64,000 nt of DNA from Thalassotalea crassostreae (GCF_001831495.1 NZ_CP017689.1:930001-994000); one strand, 5' to 3'; shown: positions 27,558-37,356, counted from the stretch's first letter. Numbers and translations: made by a program. The notes: generated from the sequence alone by a model not told the origin.

Positions 27558-27681
27558 AGTTCACCAAGGTTAATTCTTATACAACGACTCTAATACATGT
27601 GCAGCACGTTAGCAACTGGTCAGATGAGGCAATGTGTTGCGAAGTAAGTATTCGTACTTAAGTGTGACGCTAGGGCAGTAA

Positions 27682-27704
27682 AAAGCCGGTTTAAAACCGG
27701 CTTT
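27682..27704 (-). terminator. Terminator after the corB-like gene
   Basis: Stem AAAGCCGGT / ACCGGCTTT followed on the minus strand by a T run. Confidence 0.8.
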
Positions 27705-27731
27705 GGAAAGCTTTTTGAACCGTGAGTTCAA

Positions 27732-29006
27732 CTAGTCATTTTTTAAATAGTGTTCAGGCATAATACGAATGGTTTTGATCATGTTGTCATTAACATCAAT
27801 AATTTCCATAGGGTAACCTGCAATACGCATACTGATATTTGGCTGTGGAAATTCTTCTAAGTACTCAAGTACCAAACCATTTAGTGTTTTTGGTCCATCG
27901 ATTGGTAAATCCCAAGACATTTCTTTGTTGATGTCTCGTACGTTGACACTGGCGTCGACGAGATAGCTGCCATCTGGTTGCTTGTGGACTTCATCGCTAG
28001 GCGCAGGCTCCATGGTAGTAGTAAAGTCGCCAACAATTTCTTCCAGTATATCTTCAAGGGTTACTAAGCCTTGGATATCACCATATTCATCAACCACTAA
28101 ACCAAGGCGTTCTTTTTTGTGCTGAAACTTTAATAGTTGGACGTTAAGTTGAGTGCCTTCGGGAATAAAATACATTTCCCTTACCGCTCTAAGCAAGGTT
28201 GCTTTGGTAAATTGTTTTTTCGATAACATTTTAACGGCATCACGCATATGCACGTATCCAACGACGTCATCAATACTGTCACGATACAAAATTACTCGGG
28301 TGTGATTTGCGTGAGTTAACTGCTTTTGAATAAGCTTCCAATCATCATTGATATCGATACCCTGAATTTCATTTCGAGGGATCATAATATCTTCAACAGT
28401 TACTTTTTCTAAATCGAGAATACTCACTAGCATATCCTGATCGCGTGCCGGTAAAAGAGCCGCAGATTCATTTACCACTGTTCTTAGCTCTTCAGAACTT
28501 AAACTATGTTCCTGTCTTTGCTCAGGGCTAATTCTGAATAAAATCAAAATACCGTTTGTAATCCAATTTAGAGCTACAACAAAAGGGTAGAATATTTTAA
28601 GAAGAATTCGTAATAGAAATGAACTAGGAAAAGCAACTTTTTCAGGATGCAATGCCGCAAGTGTTTTCGGCGTAACCTCAGCAAAAATAAGAATCACTAA
28701 TGTGAGCGCGAGTCCCGCATAAAAAATGCCATTATCACCATAATATCGTTCAAATATAACACCGGCCACTAGCGATGCGAATACATTCACTAAGTTATTA
28801 CCGATTAGAATTAGACCAATTAATTGGTCTGTACGATCGAGTAGGTTACTGACACGCTTTGCGCCTTTATGACCTTTTTGTTCAAGATGACGTAAGCGAT
28901 ATCGGTTAAGCGACATCATGCCGGTTTCAGAGCCAGAGAAATACGCGGAAATTAAAATTAAAACGCCAAGTATGCTAAACAGCGCACTCGTTGATATGTC
29001 GTCCAA
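27732..29006 (-). CDS. CNNM/CBS-domain transporter-like protein (CorB/YfjD family)
   Basis: A 424-residue inner-membrane protein. An N-terminal CNNM (DUF21) domain with 3-4 helices starts MDDIS and includes YFSGSETGMMSLNRYRLRHL and FAEVTPKT. A pair of CBS domains follows (EDIMIPRNEIQGIDI; RLGLVVDEYGDIQGLVTLEDILEEIVGDF) and a C-terminal CorC/HlyC domain. The family is linked to Mg2+/Co2+ export or tolerance. The start is TTG at 29006, with AGGA 8 bases upstream; no ATG fits. The order yfjD-ypjD with divergent ffh is the same as in E. coli, supporting the YfjD assignment. Confidence 0.88.
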   Translation of the reverse strand: MDDISTSALFSILGVLILISAYFSGSETGMMSLNRYRLRHLEQKGHKGAKRVSNLLDRTDQLIGLILIGNNLVNVFASLVAGVIFERYYGDNGIFYAGLALTLVILIFAEVTPKTLAALHPEKVAFPSSFLLRILLKIFYPFVVALNWITNGILILFRISPEQRQEHSLSSEELRTVVNESAALLPARDQDMLVSILDLEKVTVEDIMIPRNEIQGIDINDDWKLIQKQLTHANHTRVILYRDSIDDVVGYVHMRDAVKMLSKKQFTKATLLRAVREMYFIPEGTQLNVQLLKFQHKKERLGLVVDEYGDIQGLVTLEDILEEIVGDFTTTMEPAPSDEVHKQPDGSYLVDASVNVRDINKEMSWDLPIDGPKTLNGLVLEYLEEFPQPNISMRIAGYPMEIIDVNDNMIKTIRIMPEHYLKND

Positions 29007-29087
29007 TGAAGGGGTCCTATGTTGCCTATATAATAATTTGTAGTTTAAATAATGTTCTTTGCTACAAGCCTAGTTATACATTAACTT

Positions 29088-29891
29088 TTACGTTAATAAA
29101 AACTCTTTTACAAATCGACTGCCAAAATAGGCCAATGTTAAGACTAAAGTAGCTACTACCGACAGGATTAATACTCGGTGGCCGCGCCAGCCAAGTCGAA
29201 AGTGTCCCCATAAAATAACTACATACATAATCATCGCTATAATCGATAATAAAGTTTTATGAAGGTTCTCTGTAGCAATAAAGCCATCAATAAAAATAAA
29301 GCCAACTAATTGAGATACAATTAAACAAGAAGTTCCTGCCGCCATGATGGCAAACAGTTGTCCCTCTACTTGCATCAACGGTGGTAAATGATTAACCGCA
29401 GTGAGGTTTTTTGATTTCAATTTAAAATTAATAAAGTTCACTTGAAACGCATAAAGGGTAGCAATAACTAAAATACCATAAGCCATTAAAGCTAACGTAA
29501 TGTGCAGTACTAAGCTCAGATTCGATGCATCTATTGCCATGTGGCTATTCGCAGGCATAACAATCAAGGCTAAAAGCAACAGGGCTGAAAACGTATAAAC
29601 AACCGGTAGAATCAAATTCGCTTTAAAACGAATCGATATAAAAGTGACTGAAAACGAGATGATAAAGGCCACTAACGATATGACATTGATAAGACTAAAG
29701 TCAACGTCGGCGCGAGTAAATATCGTTTGCCCTAATAGCAAACTATGGCCCAATACAGCCAAACAACCTAAGGTTAAATAGACTTTAGGTTTAGGTCCGT
29801 TTAAATCAAATAATTTGGCAGAAACACTATAAGTTGAACCTAGGTATAAGGCGACAACGACAATAGTGAGAATACTAATAAGATCCACCAC
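29088..29891 (-). CDS. ypjD: Inner membrane protein YpjD (CcsA-like)
   Basis: A 267-residue protein with 7-8 membrane helices related to the CcsA/CcmC cytochrome c assembly proteins: SLVLHITLALMAYGILVIATLYAFQ and HKTLLSIIAMIMYVVILWGHFRLGWRG. Position divergent to ffh and beside the CorB-like gene matches E. coli ypjD. Its role is not well defined. The start is GTG; two GTG codons are adjacent and GGAG lies 4 or 7 bases upstream, so 29891 or 29888 is possible. Confidence 0.82.
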   Translation of the reverse strand: MVDLISILTIVVVALYLGSTYSVSAKLFDLNGPKPKVYLTLGCLAVLGHSLLLGQTIFTRADVDFSLINVISLVAFIISFSVTFISIRFKANLILPVVYTFSALLLLALIVMPANSHMAIDASNLSLVLHITLALMAYGILVIATLYAFQVNFINFKLKSKNLTAVNHLPPLMQVEGQLFAIMAAGTSCLIVSQLVGFIFIDGFIATENLHKTLLSIIAMIMYVVILWGHFRLGWRGHRVLILSVVATLVLTLAYFGSRFVKEFLLT

Positions 29892-29975
29892 TTAGCTCCA
29901 ATATGGTTTAGCAATACGCAATATTGCCAATATTAGCAAAATACTGAATGACTTAGCTAACTTTATTTAACTATT

Positions 29976-31043
29976 CTATTTAACAACAAGTCGTCTTAGT
30001 GGCTTGATAGAGCTTAATGCAATTAATATCGTGCAACTCATCGCAAACCATAATGGCAAAATCTCATGGCTATGGGTCATTTGTTTAGCGATATCGATTT
30101 GGTAAAGGTTAAGAAGGTAATCGAGCAAATAGCCAAAACCTATCGCTGTTGAGGCAATACCAAACAGGTATCGAGTTAACACTTGAGTCCCCATTTCATT
30201 TTTGATCACACCTAGTGTTGAAATGTTTGTTGCAGGGCCTGCCATCATAAACACCAAAGCTGTTCCTGGTGAAATTCCCGCTAAAATAAAACCAGCTGCA
30301 ATCGGCGTTGATGCCGTCGCACAAATATACATTGGGATTGAAATGGCAATCATGATTAACATTGCTGGTAATCCACTGCCATAGCTTGTTAAGAATTCGG
30401 TCGGTAAAAAAGTACGTACTATAGTGGCAAAGATTAAACCAACCAGCAGCCATAGGATTAAGTCATCAACCAATTGCGTAAATGCATATTTAACTCCAGA
30501 GCCAAGCTTGTTTATTACAGAGTCACTTGCAGGTTGAGATTTACTGCAACATGATGAACTTGCTTTTTCTTGCTCTTGCTGTGCTTTTTTACTTGCACAA
30601 CAGCTTGATTCTGGCGCTTGTTGCTCGCCTTGATGTGGCTTAGCTGTCGTTACAAGCAAACCGGTAATGATCGCTGAACTGATTGCGGCTATTGGACGAT
30701 AAATCGCCATGATAGGGCCTAATAATCCATAAGAAACGGAAACAGAATCAACACCGGTTTCGGGAGTCGCGACTAAAAATGCGGACGTTGCTGAAGAGGA
30801 GGCGCCCGAGCGCTTAAGTTGAGTTGCAACTGGAATAACACCACATGAGCATAATGGCAATGGTGCACCTATTAGTGCTGCTTTGACCACCGCGGTTTTA
30901 CCTTCACCTAGATGTTTGGCTAATATCTTTGTTGGTACAAAAGACTTCATCAAGCCGGCAATAATTAAACCTAGCAATAACCAAGGGCTAGCCTCGTTAG
31001 CCAATAAAATAAAATTATTAATTAGTAAACTAATCGTTTCCAT
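29976..31043 (-). CDS. SO_0444-type Cu/Zn efflux permease
   Basis: A 355-residue inner-membrane permease with 8 or so helices. LIGAPLPLCSCGVIPVATQLKRSGASSSATSAFLVATPETG in the first half and CATASTPIAAGFILAGISPG...MMAGPATNISTLG in the second are the paired halves of the family. The cytoplasmic linker is rich in cysteine pairs (SSCCASKK and SSSCCSKSQ), likely metal-binding. The SO_0444 group of Alteromonadales is annotated as a Cu/Zn exporter; the exact metal is inference. It lies upstream of ffh on the other strand, and ypjD follows. Confidence 0.8.
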   Translation of the reverse strand: METISLLINNFILLANEASPWLLLGLIIAGLMKSFVPTKILAKHLGEGKTAVVKAALIGAPLPLCSCGVIPVATQLKRSGASSSATSAFLVATPETGVDSVSVSYGLLGPIMAIYRPIAAISSAIITGLLVTTAKPHQGEQQAPESSCCASKKAQQEQEKASSSCCSKSQPASDSVINKLGSGVKYAFTQLVDDLILWLLVGLIFATIVRTFLPTEFLTSYGSGLPAMLIMIAISIPMYICATASTPIAAGFILAGISPGTALVFMMAGPATNISTLGVIKNEMGTQVLTRYLFGIASTAIGFGYLLDYLLNLYQIDIAKQMTHSHEILPLWFAMSCTILIALSSIKPLRRLVVK

Positions 31044-31202
31044 CTAATGTCCAAAAATTCTTGTTTCTAAGTCTTGATTTTACCTCATGTTGCCACAAAG
31101 TTAACTATAGTTTTTGTATAAGTTTTGTAATAGCTTTTGTATTAGTTTTGAAAATCTTATTCAAATAAAAGATATTCCCCTTTCGCTTATTGGCGGGCAG
31201 GG

Positions 31203-31208
31203 TATAAT
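31203..31208 (+). promoter_or_regulatory. Probable -10 box of ffh
   Basis: TATAAT about 140 bases before ffh, with only a weak -35 (TTTCGC at 31181). The rest of 31044-31347 shows no other feature. Confidence 0.45.
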
Positions 31209-31347
31209 AGCCAATAATTTTACAATTTAATCAATACCGGATTCGAGTGTTTATCGGCATTAATGTATGTAAGCATAAATAACATTAATCAGCACAACAC
31301 TATTAACGAAGAATTAAAACGGTAGATAAGGTTACTTAAGGGTTACC

Positions 31348-32739
31348 ATGTTTGAGAATTTATCCGATCGCTTAGCTAAAACACTGAAAAATATCAGTGG
31401 TCGTGGCCGTCTAACAGAAGACAATATTAAAGATACGTTACGTGAAGTTCGTATGGCGTTGCTTGAGGCTGATGTTGCCTTACCGGTTATCCGCGAATTT
31501 ATCGCCAACGTTAAAGAACGTGCGGTAGGTGTTGAAGTTAGTAAAAGTTTATCGCCTGGACAAGTGTTTGTAAAAATCGTCCAGTCAGAACTTGAAACAG
31601 CAATGGGGGCAAGCAACGAAGCGCTTGACCTTAAAGCGACGCCACCAGCAGTAATTTTAATGGCTGGTTTGCAAGGTGCGGGTAAAACAACCTCAGTAGC
31701 TAAGTTAGGTAAATTCCTAACGACAAGAGAAAAGAAAAAAGTTCTAGTGGTAAGTGCCGATGTATATCGTCCGGCTGCGATCAAGCAGCTTGAAACGCTA
31801 GCGACTGAAGTTAATGTTGAGTTTTTCCCAAGTGACATATCTCAAAAGCCAACGGATATTGCCAACGCAGCAATTGACCATGCGAAAAAGAAATTTATTG
31901 ATGTAGTCATTGTCGATACTGCAGGTCGTTTGCATGTTGATGGCGAAATGATGGATGAAATTAAACAACTTCATGCCAACATTAACCCAGTAGAGACATT
32001 ATTCGTTGTTGATGCTATGACGGGTCAAGATGCTGCTAATACGGCAAAAGCGTTTGATGAAGCATTACCATTAACCGGGGTGATCCTAACCAAGACTGAT
32101 GGTGATGCTCGCGGTGGTGCGGCACTTTCTATTCGTCATATCACTGGTAAGCCGATTAAGTTTTTAGGTGTTGGTGAGAAAACTGATGCCTTAGAAGCTT
32201 TCCACCCAGATCGTGTTGCGTCACGTATTCTTGGCATGGGCGATGTATTGTCTCTTATCGAAGAAGTTGAACAGAAAGTAGATAAAAAACAAGCTGAAAA
32301 ACTTGCTAAGAAAGTTAAGAGCGGTAAAGGTTTCGATTTAGAAGATTTCCGTGATCAGCTAGTGCAAATGAAAAACATGGGCGGCATGATGGGCTTAATG
32401 GACAAGTTACCAGGTATGGGTAATATGTCTGAGCAAGTTAAAGGTCAAATGGATGACAAAGTTACCGTTCGAATGGAAGCTATCATCAACTCAATGACGC
32501 CAGGTGAACGCCTACGTCCAGACATCATTAAAGGTTCACGTAAACGTCGTATTGCAGCTGGTTCTGGAACACAAATTCAAGACGTGAATAAGTTATTGAA
32601 GCAATTTACCCAAATGCAAAAAATGATGAAGAAAATGTCAGGTAAGGGCGGCATGCAAAAAATGATGCGCTCGATGAAAGGTATGATGCCTCCAGGTGGT
32701 GGTGGTATGGGTGGCCCAGGCGGCATGTTCCGCCGTTAA
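31348..32739 (+). CDS. ffh: Signal recognition particle GTPase Ffh
   Basis: A 463-residue SRP54 homologue that binds 4.5S RNA and signal sequences of nascent membrane proteins. N domain (about 1-85), G domain with GLQGAGKTTSVAKL, DTAGRLHVD and TKTDGDARGG, and a methionine-rich M domain (MKNMGGMMGLMDKLPGMGNM). It ends with a Gly/Met-rich tail PPGGGGMGGPGGMFRR. Its last codons form the first copy of a 105-bp tandem repeat that runs past the stop codon. In E. coli ffh leads directly into rpsP; here a membrane protein and a transporter intervene. Confidence 0.97.
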   Translation: MFENLSDRLAKTLKNISGRGRLTEDNIKDTLREVRMALLEADVALPVIREFIANVKERAVGVEVSKSLSPGQVFVKIVQSELETAMGASNEALDLKATPPAVILMAGLQGAGKTTSVAKLGKFLTTREKKKVLVVSADVYRPAAIKQLETLATEVNVEFFPSDISQKPTDIANAAIDHAKKKFIDVVIVDTAGRLHVDGEMMDEIKQLHANINPVETLFVVDAMTGQDAANTAKAFDEALPLTGVILTKTDGDARGGAALSIRHITGKPIKFLGVGEKTDALEAFHPDRVASRILGMGDVLSLIEEVEQKVDKKQAEKLAKKVKSGKGFDLEDFRDQLVQMKNMGGMMGLMDKLPGMGNMSEQVKGQMDDKVTVRMEAIINSMTPGERLRPDIIKGSRKRRIAAGSGTQIQDVNKLLKQFTQMQKMMKKMSGKGGMQKMMRSMKGMMPPGGGGMGGPGGMFRR

Positions 32740-33100
32740 TCGGTAAGTTTATAGTCCACCTTTCGGCATCTTGATGCCGTTAATTCCCAAAGCGGTGGCG
32801 GTATGGGCGGTATGGGTGGCCCAGGCGGCATGTTCCGCCGTTAATCGGTAAGTTTATAGTCCACCTTTCGGCATCTTGATGCCGTTAATTCCCAAAGCGG
32901 TGGCGGTATGGGTGGTATGGGTGGCCCAGGCGGCATGTTCCGCCGTTAATCGGTAAGTTTATAGTCCACCTTTCGGCATCTTGATGCCGTTAATTCCCAA
33001 AGCGGTGGCGGTATGGGCGGTATGGGTGGCCCAGGCGGCATGTTCCGCCGTTAATCGGTAAGTTTATAGTCCACCTTTCGGCATCTTGATGCCGTTAATT
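32704..33100 (+). repeat. 105-bp tandem repeat of the ffh 3' end
   Basis: Four copies (three full, one partial) of a 105-base unit: the last codons of ffh (GGT ATG GGT GGC CCA ... CGC CGT), the TAA stop, TCGGTAAGTTTATAGTCCAC, a small hairpin (CGGCATCTTGATGCCG) and TTAATTCCCAAAGC, then the next copy of the glycine/methionine coding. Copies start near 32704, 32809, 32914 and 33019 and are almost identical; one C/T change (GGGCGG/GGGTGG) distinguishes copy 3. The period is 35 codons, so the frame is kept, but each copy carries TAA and TAG stops, so only the first is translated as part of Ffh. Confidence 0.95.
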
Positions 33101-33130
33101 AATACCTAAACTCACAAGCAATACTAAAAG

Positions 33131-33156
33131 CCAGAGCTATAAGCTCTGGTTTTATT
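33131..33156 (+). terminator. ffh terminator beyond the repeat array
   Basis: Stem CCAGAGCT / AGCTCTGG with loop ATA, followed by TTTTATTTT. It lies 30 bases after the last repeat. Confidence 0.85.
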
Positions 33157-33285
33157 TTCTAGGCTTTATTTTCTTAGTTTTAACTAAGCTCAGTAATCAA
33201 TATGATTTTGCTAGTTTAGTTTTTAGGCAAACTTTGTTTTAATAGAGCATTGTCGATTTCATAAAATTAACAACAGGCATATAAA

Positions 33286-34398
33286 GTGCAATTAATTAAA
33301 TCACTATTTTGTATCAAAGGACATGATATTGCGGAGCGCTTTTTAGCGATTGCGATTGGTTCTTTAATGGCATTTTCTTTTTTTAACGAAGCAATCTTGT
33401 CTTCTGTGATTGCTCGCAGTCTATGGGCGGTTATTTTTGTTAGCCTATATTTTTGCTCTGCATTACGTCGTTGTCGAGATAGCGGCAATCGTTCGAGCAT
33501 CGCTTTTATCGCAACCATTCTTTTTGCTTTGGCACTAACGGCAATCATTGCTGTAGAAAGTTCGAGTAGTTATATTACTCTATTGCCAGCGTTACTGATG
33601 AGCTTAGTTGTTTTTTCTTTGCCATCTACAACAGCAAGAGTCTATGTGATGGGATATTCTGGACCAGTAGACTTAAGTGGTTTTAGCCAACCAGAAGTTG
33701 CACCTCGTAAACCTATGTCTAACCGTATTGAACCGAGCTTGTTTGGTCAAAGCGATGCTGCTGATGAGCAACAAGCGACTTATCAACAAAGTCTACAAGC
33801 AGAAACCGTTCAGACTGTTGAGATTGCTCCTCGTTTGGTACAAAACGATTTTGCTAATTTACTTAATAAATTTTTAACGGGTAATAAAACACTAGCGATG
33901 GCGAGCGGCGCCATATTGGTAATTATTTCGGTTGTCGTTATTGGGCTGCCTTTCTTTAGTAACAACTTAGATGAAACTGCTGAAGACGAAGAGCTTAATC
34001 AAGTGGAAGAAAAACAAGTTGTAGAGGTAAAAGAGCGCGGTAACATGCTTGCTATGCCTGATGATTTTTATTTATTGCTCGATCAACACCAAGCTTTAAT
34101 CATTCATTTTAAAGCTGACTTAATCAATAACGGCGTGATTTGGTCGCAGGCGACTGCACAAGGTGATGACACTTGTGAAGTCATAGAGTTTAATCGAGGT
34201 GATAAAATCAGAACGATTAATGTTGAAGTTGAGGCTGACGGAAGTTACTACGTCAACTTTTCACCATTAGACACCGAAGAATTGGTAACGTTAATTGCAA
34301 AGCGCGGAAACTTTGGTGTTTGTGGATATAACTTCTCGTTAAAAGGTTCTACTAAAGCACTTAATAGTAATTCTATTTATGCGGATTTAGTTAACTGA
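33286..34398 (+). CDS. Membrane protein of unknown function (DUF805-like N-terminus)
   Basis: A 370-residue protein. The first 120 residues have three or four hydrophobic segments around ALRRCRDSGNRSSIAFI, reminiscent of DUF805 small membrane proteins (RRxxDxG motif). A polar linker rich in Gln follows, then another membrane helix (about 206-225, SGAILVIISVVVIGLPFF) and a periplasmic domain of about 140 residues with two cysteines that could pair (DDTCEV, GVCGYN). No function is recognised. The start is GTG at 33286 with AGG 8 bases upstream. It is inserted between ffh and rpsP. Confidence 0.6.
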   Translation: MQLIKSLFCIKGHDIAERFLAIAIGSLMAFSFFNEAILSSVIARSLWAVIFVSLYFCSALRRCRDSGNRSSIAFIATILFALALTAIIAVESSSSYITLLPALLMSLVVFSLPSTTARVYVMGYSGPVDLSGFSQPEVAPRKPMSNRIEPSLFGQSDAADEQQATYQQSLQAETVQTVEIAPRLVQNDFANLLNKFLTGNKTLAMASGAILVIISVVVIGLPFFSNNLDETAEDEELNQVEEKQVVEVKERGNMLAMPDDFYLLLDQHQALIIHFKADLINNGVIWSQATAQGDDTCEVIEFNRGDKIRTINVEVEADGSYYVNFSPLDTEELVTLIAKRGNFGVCGYNFSLKGSTKALNSNSIYADLVN

Positions 34399-34462
34399 TT
34401 GAGCTAACTGGTTGAGTTATTTGCTTTAGTTTACTCACTATTTTAACGAAACAAGCTAATAA

Positions 34463-34500
34463 AAAAGGTTCATTTCTTAGCGGAAATGAACCTTTTATTT
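34463..34500. terminator. Bidirectional terminator
   Basis: Long perfect stem AAAAGGTTCATTT / AAATGAACCTTTT with A and T runs on both sides, between convergent genes. Confidence 0.88.
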
Positions 34501-34521
34501 TATATGTTGGTTAGTTAGTTT

Positions 34522-35487
34522 TTATAATCTTACGAAACGTTTTAATGCCGTCATGTTTTTGCGACTCAATATTTTATTGCCCAAGGCCGTTAGTATCGAG
34601 CCTCCAACTACTAGAAACGCACCGATATAAGCTAAGTCGTTAAGCTGTTGTGCATTAAAAAGTGAAGGCCAATAATGCTCACCAATAGAAGCAAATAATA
34701 CCGTTAAAAGCGGCGTAATGGCTAATACTGCACTCACTTTACTTGCGGGCCAATAATCTAGTGATTCGGCAAAGGTACTATAAGCAATTAACGTATTAGC
34801 ACAACAAAATAGCAATAATAGAATTGCCAAAGTGTCAAACTTCATTACTTCTGCAGGACTTGAAACCGGTAAGAAAAATAAGCTCGCAAATACATAAATA
34901 AACCACATGATCTGACTAGAGCTGTAATGGCTTAGCATTTTCTTTTGAATGATTGCATAGGCCGCCCAAGTCGATGCTGCGCCGAGCATAATAATAAACC
35001 CGTATAAGAAATCCTGAGGGGCAATATCGCCGGCATTGCTAAACTGTTGGTTAAAAAACAGTAGTAGACCACTAATTAACACCACAGAACCAACCATTTG
35101 ACCGCGGCTGAACGATTCTTTCAAAAAAATTACAGAACCTAATAGCATCATAAACGGTGCCATTTGTATAAGCATACCGGCAGTTTCTGGCGGAACAAAA
35201 TACAGCGAACTTAAATACAACACATAATTGAGCGCTAAAAATACTGCGGCAATAAATAACCGTTTAAAGGTGCCTTTATTTTTAAATATGCTCCACGGTA
35301 TTTGTTTCTTATTGAATAGAAAGTACCCGGCAAAAATAGCGGAGAAGATAAAGCGATACCAAGTAATGGTATAAGAATCCATTAACTGTAAAACGCTAAC
35401 TAAAGCTAAAGGCAATAAGCCCCACATAATCGCTGTGGTTAGGGCTAAAGTTAGGCCTTTAATATTGTTGTTCACCTGAGTTGTCAT
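34522..35487 (-). CDS. EamA/DMT-family transporter (RarD-like)
   Basis: A 321-residue inner-membrane protein with ten helices in two EamA repeats: LALTTAIMWGLLPLALVSVLQLMDSYTITWYRFIFSA at the front and ASTWAAYAIIQKKMLSHYSSSQIMWFIYVFASL at the start of the second half. DMT exporters move amino acids, metabolites or drugs; the substrate is not evident. It is transcribed against the ribosomal operon, dividing rpsP from ffh. Confidence 0.85.
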   Translation of the reverse strand: MTTQVNNNIKGLTLALTTAIMWGLLPLALVSVLQLMDSYTITWYRFIFSAIFAGYFLFNKKQIPWSIFKNKGTFKRLFIAAVFLALNYVLYLSSLYFVPPETAGMLIQMAPFMMLLGSVIFLKESFSRGQMVGSVVLISGLLLFFNQQFSNAGDIAPQDFLYGFIIMLGAASTWAAYAIIQKKMLSHYSSSQIMWFIYVFASLFFLPVSSPAEVMKFDTLAILLLLFCCANTLIAYSTFAESLDYWPASKVSAVLAITPLLTVLFASIGEHYWPSLFNAQQLNDLAYIGAFLVVGGSILTALGNKILSRKNMTALKRFVRL

Positions 35488-35651
35488 TCTGTCACTCTTG
35501 TTAATGAATGCGATGCGCTAAAAAAATGTGATTTTAGTTTAAAACATTGGAAATAGCTGTAAATAAATATAGCTAAATTGTGGTTTTGCAGGAATTTCTC
35601 TTATAATAAGTAAAATTTTACTATTATTTTCCTTCTAATTGCTGTTTTAGG

Positions 35652-35679
35652 TTGCTTTTTATCCTTAAAAGCGTAAAAT
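35652..35679 (+). promoter_or_regulatory. Probable promoter of the rpsP operon
   Basis: TTGCTT (35652-35657) and TAAAAT (35674-35679) with a 16-base spacer, about 75 bases before rpsP. Confidence 0.5.
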
Positions 35680-35754
35680 CTGCGAGCTTTTCTAACCCTA
35701 GTGGTTTGAAAGTGTCTGGAAAATTCGTTTTATAACTTAAATATAGAGGACGGT

Positions 35755-36000
35755 ATGGTTACCATTCGTTTAGCTCGTGGCGGCGCGAAAAAGCGTCCAT
35801 TTTACACAGTGGTTGTTGCTGACAGCCGTAACTCTCGCGATGGTCGTTTCATCGAGAAAGTTGGTTTCTTCAACCCTACTGCACAAGGTCAAGCGGAAAA
35901 GCTTCGTTTAGATCTTGACCGTATCAACCATTGGGTTGGTCAAGGTGCAACGGTTTCTGACCGTGTTGCAAAGTTAGTTAAAGACGCAGCAGCGGCTTAA
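35755..36000 (+). CDS. rpsP: 30S ribosomal protein S16
   Basis: An 81-residue small-subunit protein, [24 protein letters not shown] at the start, close to the E. coli length of 82. It binds 16S rRNA during 30S assembly. ATG follows GAGGACGGT. It is first in the rpsP-rimM-trmD-rplS operon, 37 bases before rimM. Confidence 0.98.
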   Translation: MVTIRLARGGAKKRPFYTVVVADSRNSRDGRFIEKVGFFNPTAQGQAEKLRLDLDRINHWVGQGATVSDRVAKLVKDAAAA

Positions 36001-36037
36001 TTAACAATAGAATTTGTTTAAAGAGAATTAGTTAATA

Positions 36038-36559
36038 ATGGAAAATGAAGTCATCCTTGGAAAAATCGGTGCTGTTTACGGCATTAAAGGTTGGTTAAAG
36101 ATCCATTCTTATACTGATGATCCGCAAGCGATATTCGATTATAGCCCTTGGGTGATAAACCTAGGCGGCAAAAAACAAACAGTCGAAGTGAGTGAATGGC
36201 GTCGTCATAATAATGGCTTAATCGCAAAGTTTGCTGACATCAGTGACCGAAATGATGCACAACTTCGTGTTAGTGCTGAAATTTTAGTTTCGAGTGATGC
36301 GCTACCAGAGTTACCTGAAGGTGATTTCTATTGGCGCGACTTAATTGGTATGAGTGTAGTTAATGAATCTGGGTATAACTTAGGTGAAGTTAGCGACATC
36401 ATGGAAACCGGCTCAAATGACGTACTGGTTGTTAAAGCTAATCGCACAGATGCGTTTGGCAAAAAAGAAAGGTTAATACCTTACTTAGAAGACCAAGTGA
36501 TCAAAAATGTATCACTTGAGTCAAAACAAATTGACGTGGACTGGGACCCAGGTTTCTAG
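36038..36559 (+). CDS. rimM: Ribosome maturation factor RimM
   Basis: A 173-residue 30S assembly factor. N-terminal barrel ([23 protein letters not shown]) and C-terminal PRC-barrel ([23 protein letters not shown], ending [14 protein letters not shown] and DWDPGF) are complete. RimM binds S19 during maturation of the 30S head. The stop TAG lies 4 bases before the trmD start. Confidence 0.97.
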   Translation: MENEVILGKIGAVYGIKGWLKIHSYTDDPQAIFDYSPWVINLGGKKQTVEVSEWRRHNNGLIAKFADISDRNDAQLRVSAEILVSSDALPELPEGDFYWRDLIGMSVVNESGYNLGEVSDIMETGSNDVLVVKANRTDAFGKKERLIPYLEDQVIKNVSLESKQIDVDWDPGF

Positions 36560-36563
36560 CTCA

Positions 36564-37319
36564 ATGACGAATAGTAAAATGCGGATCGAGGTGATAAGCC
36601 TTTTTCCTGAAATGTTTACTGCAATCACTGAGTCTGGGGTGACAGGAAGAGCAATTCGTAATGGCTTAATAGATTTCAATATTTGGAATCCTAGAGAGTT
36701 TACGGTTGATAAACATCGCACCGTTGATGATCGCCCTTATGGCGGTGGTCCAGGGATGTTGATGATGGTTCAACCATTACGAGATGCAATCAAAGCTGCC
36801 AAACAATCGGCAGGTGATGATGCGCATGTGATCTACTTATCACCACAGGGACGAAAGCTTGACCAAGCGGGTGTACGTGAATTATCGACTCATAAAAAAC
36901 TGGTATTAATTGCCGGTCGATATGAGGGCATTGACGAGAGACTTATTGAGTCGGATATCGACGAAGAGTGGTCTATCGGCGATTTTGTGTTAACTGGCGG
37001 TGAATTACCGGCAATGACACTTATCGATGCGGTTGCTAGATTTGTTCCTGGTGTATTAGGACACAATCAATCGGCTGAGCAGGATTCATTTTCTGACGGT
37101 TTATTAGATTGCCCACATTACACTAGACCAGAAGTTCTGGAAGATAAATCGGTACCTAAAGTTTTGCTAAGCGGTAATCATGAAAATATTCGTAAATGGC
37201 GCATGCAGCAGTCGTTAGAAAGAACTTGGACTCGAAGGCCCGAATTACTAACTAACCTAGCTCTGACCGAGGAGCAGGAAAAGATGTTAAACGCTATTAA
37301 GGCTAAACATCAATCCTGA
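36564..37319 (+). CDS. trmD: tRNA (guanine-N1)-methyltransferase
   Basis: Methylates G37 of tRNAs with S-adenosylmethionine, which prevents +1 frameshifting. The knot-forming motifs [23 protein letters not shown] and the start region [20 protein letters not shown] are typical. ATG 36564 is chosen because it follows the rimM stop directly; the ATG at 36579 ([13 protein letters not shown]) would align best with the E. coli start, giving 246 rather than 251 residues. The long alternative from 36507 lies inside rimM and is rejected. Confidence 0.97.
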   Translation: MTNSKMRIEVISLFPEMFTAITESGVTGRAIRNGLIDFNIWNPREFTVDKHRTVDDRPYGGGPGMLMMVQPLRDAIKAAKQSAGDDAHVIYLSPQGRKLDQAGVRELSTHKKLVLIAGRYEGIDERLIESDIDEEWSIGDFVLTGGELPAMTLIDAVARFVPGVLGHNQSAEQDSFSDGLLDCPHYTRPEVLEDKSVPKVLLSGNHENIRKWRMQQSLERTWTRRPELLTNLALTEEQEKMLNAIKAKHQS

Positions 37320-37356
37320 TCGGTTCGGTGAAACCTAGGACAAAAGGTGAATTAAA

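Noticed and set aside
31332..31838. 168-residue minus-strand frame across the start of ffh
   Set aside because: Ser/Ala/Thr-rich shadow of the conserved ffh coding sequence.
32704..33100. CRISPR-like array after ffh
   Set aside because: Units are identical throughout 105 bases with no unique spacers, and they are copies of the ffh end.
36507..36563. Extended trmD start inside rimM
   Set aside because: It would add 19 residues with no homology and overlap rimM; the ATG after the rimM stop fits the family.
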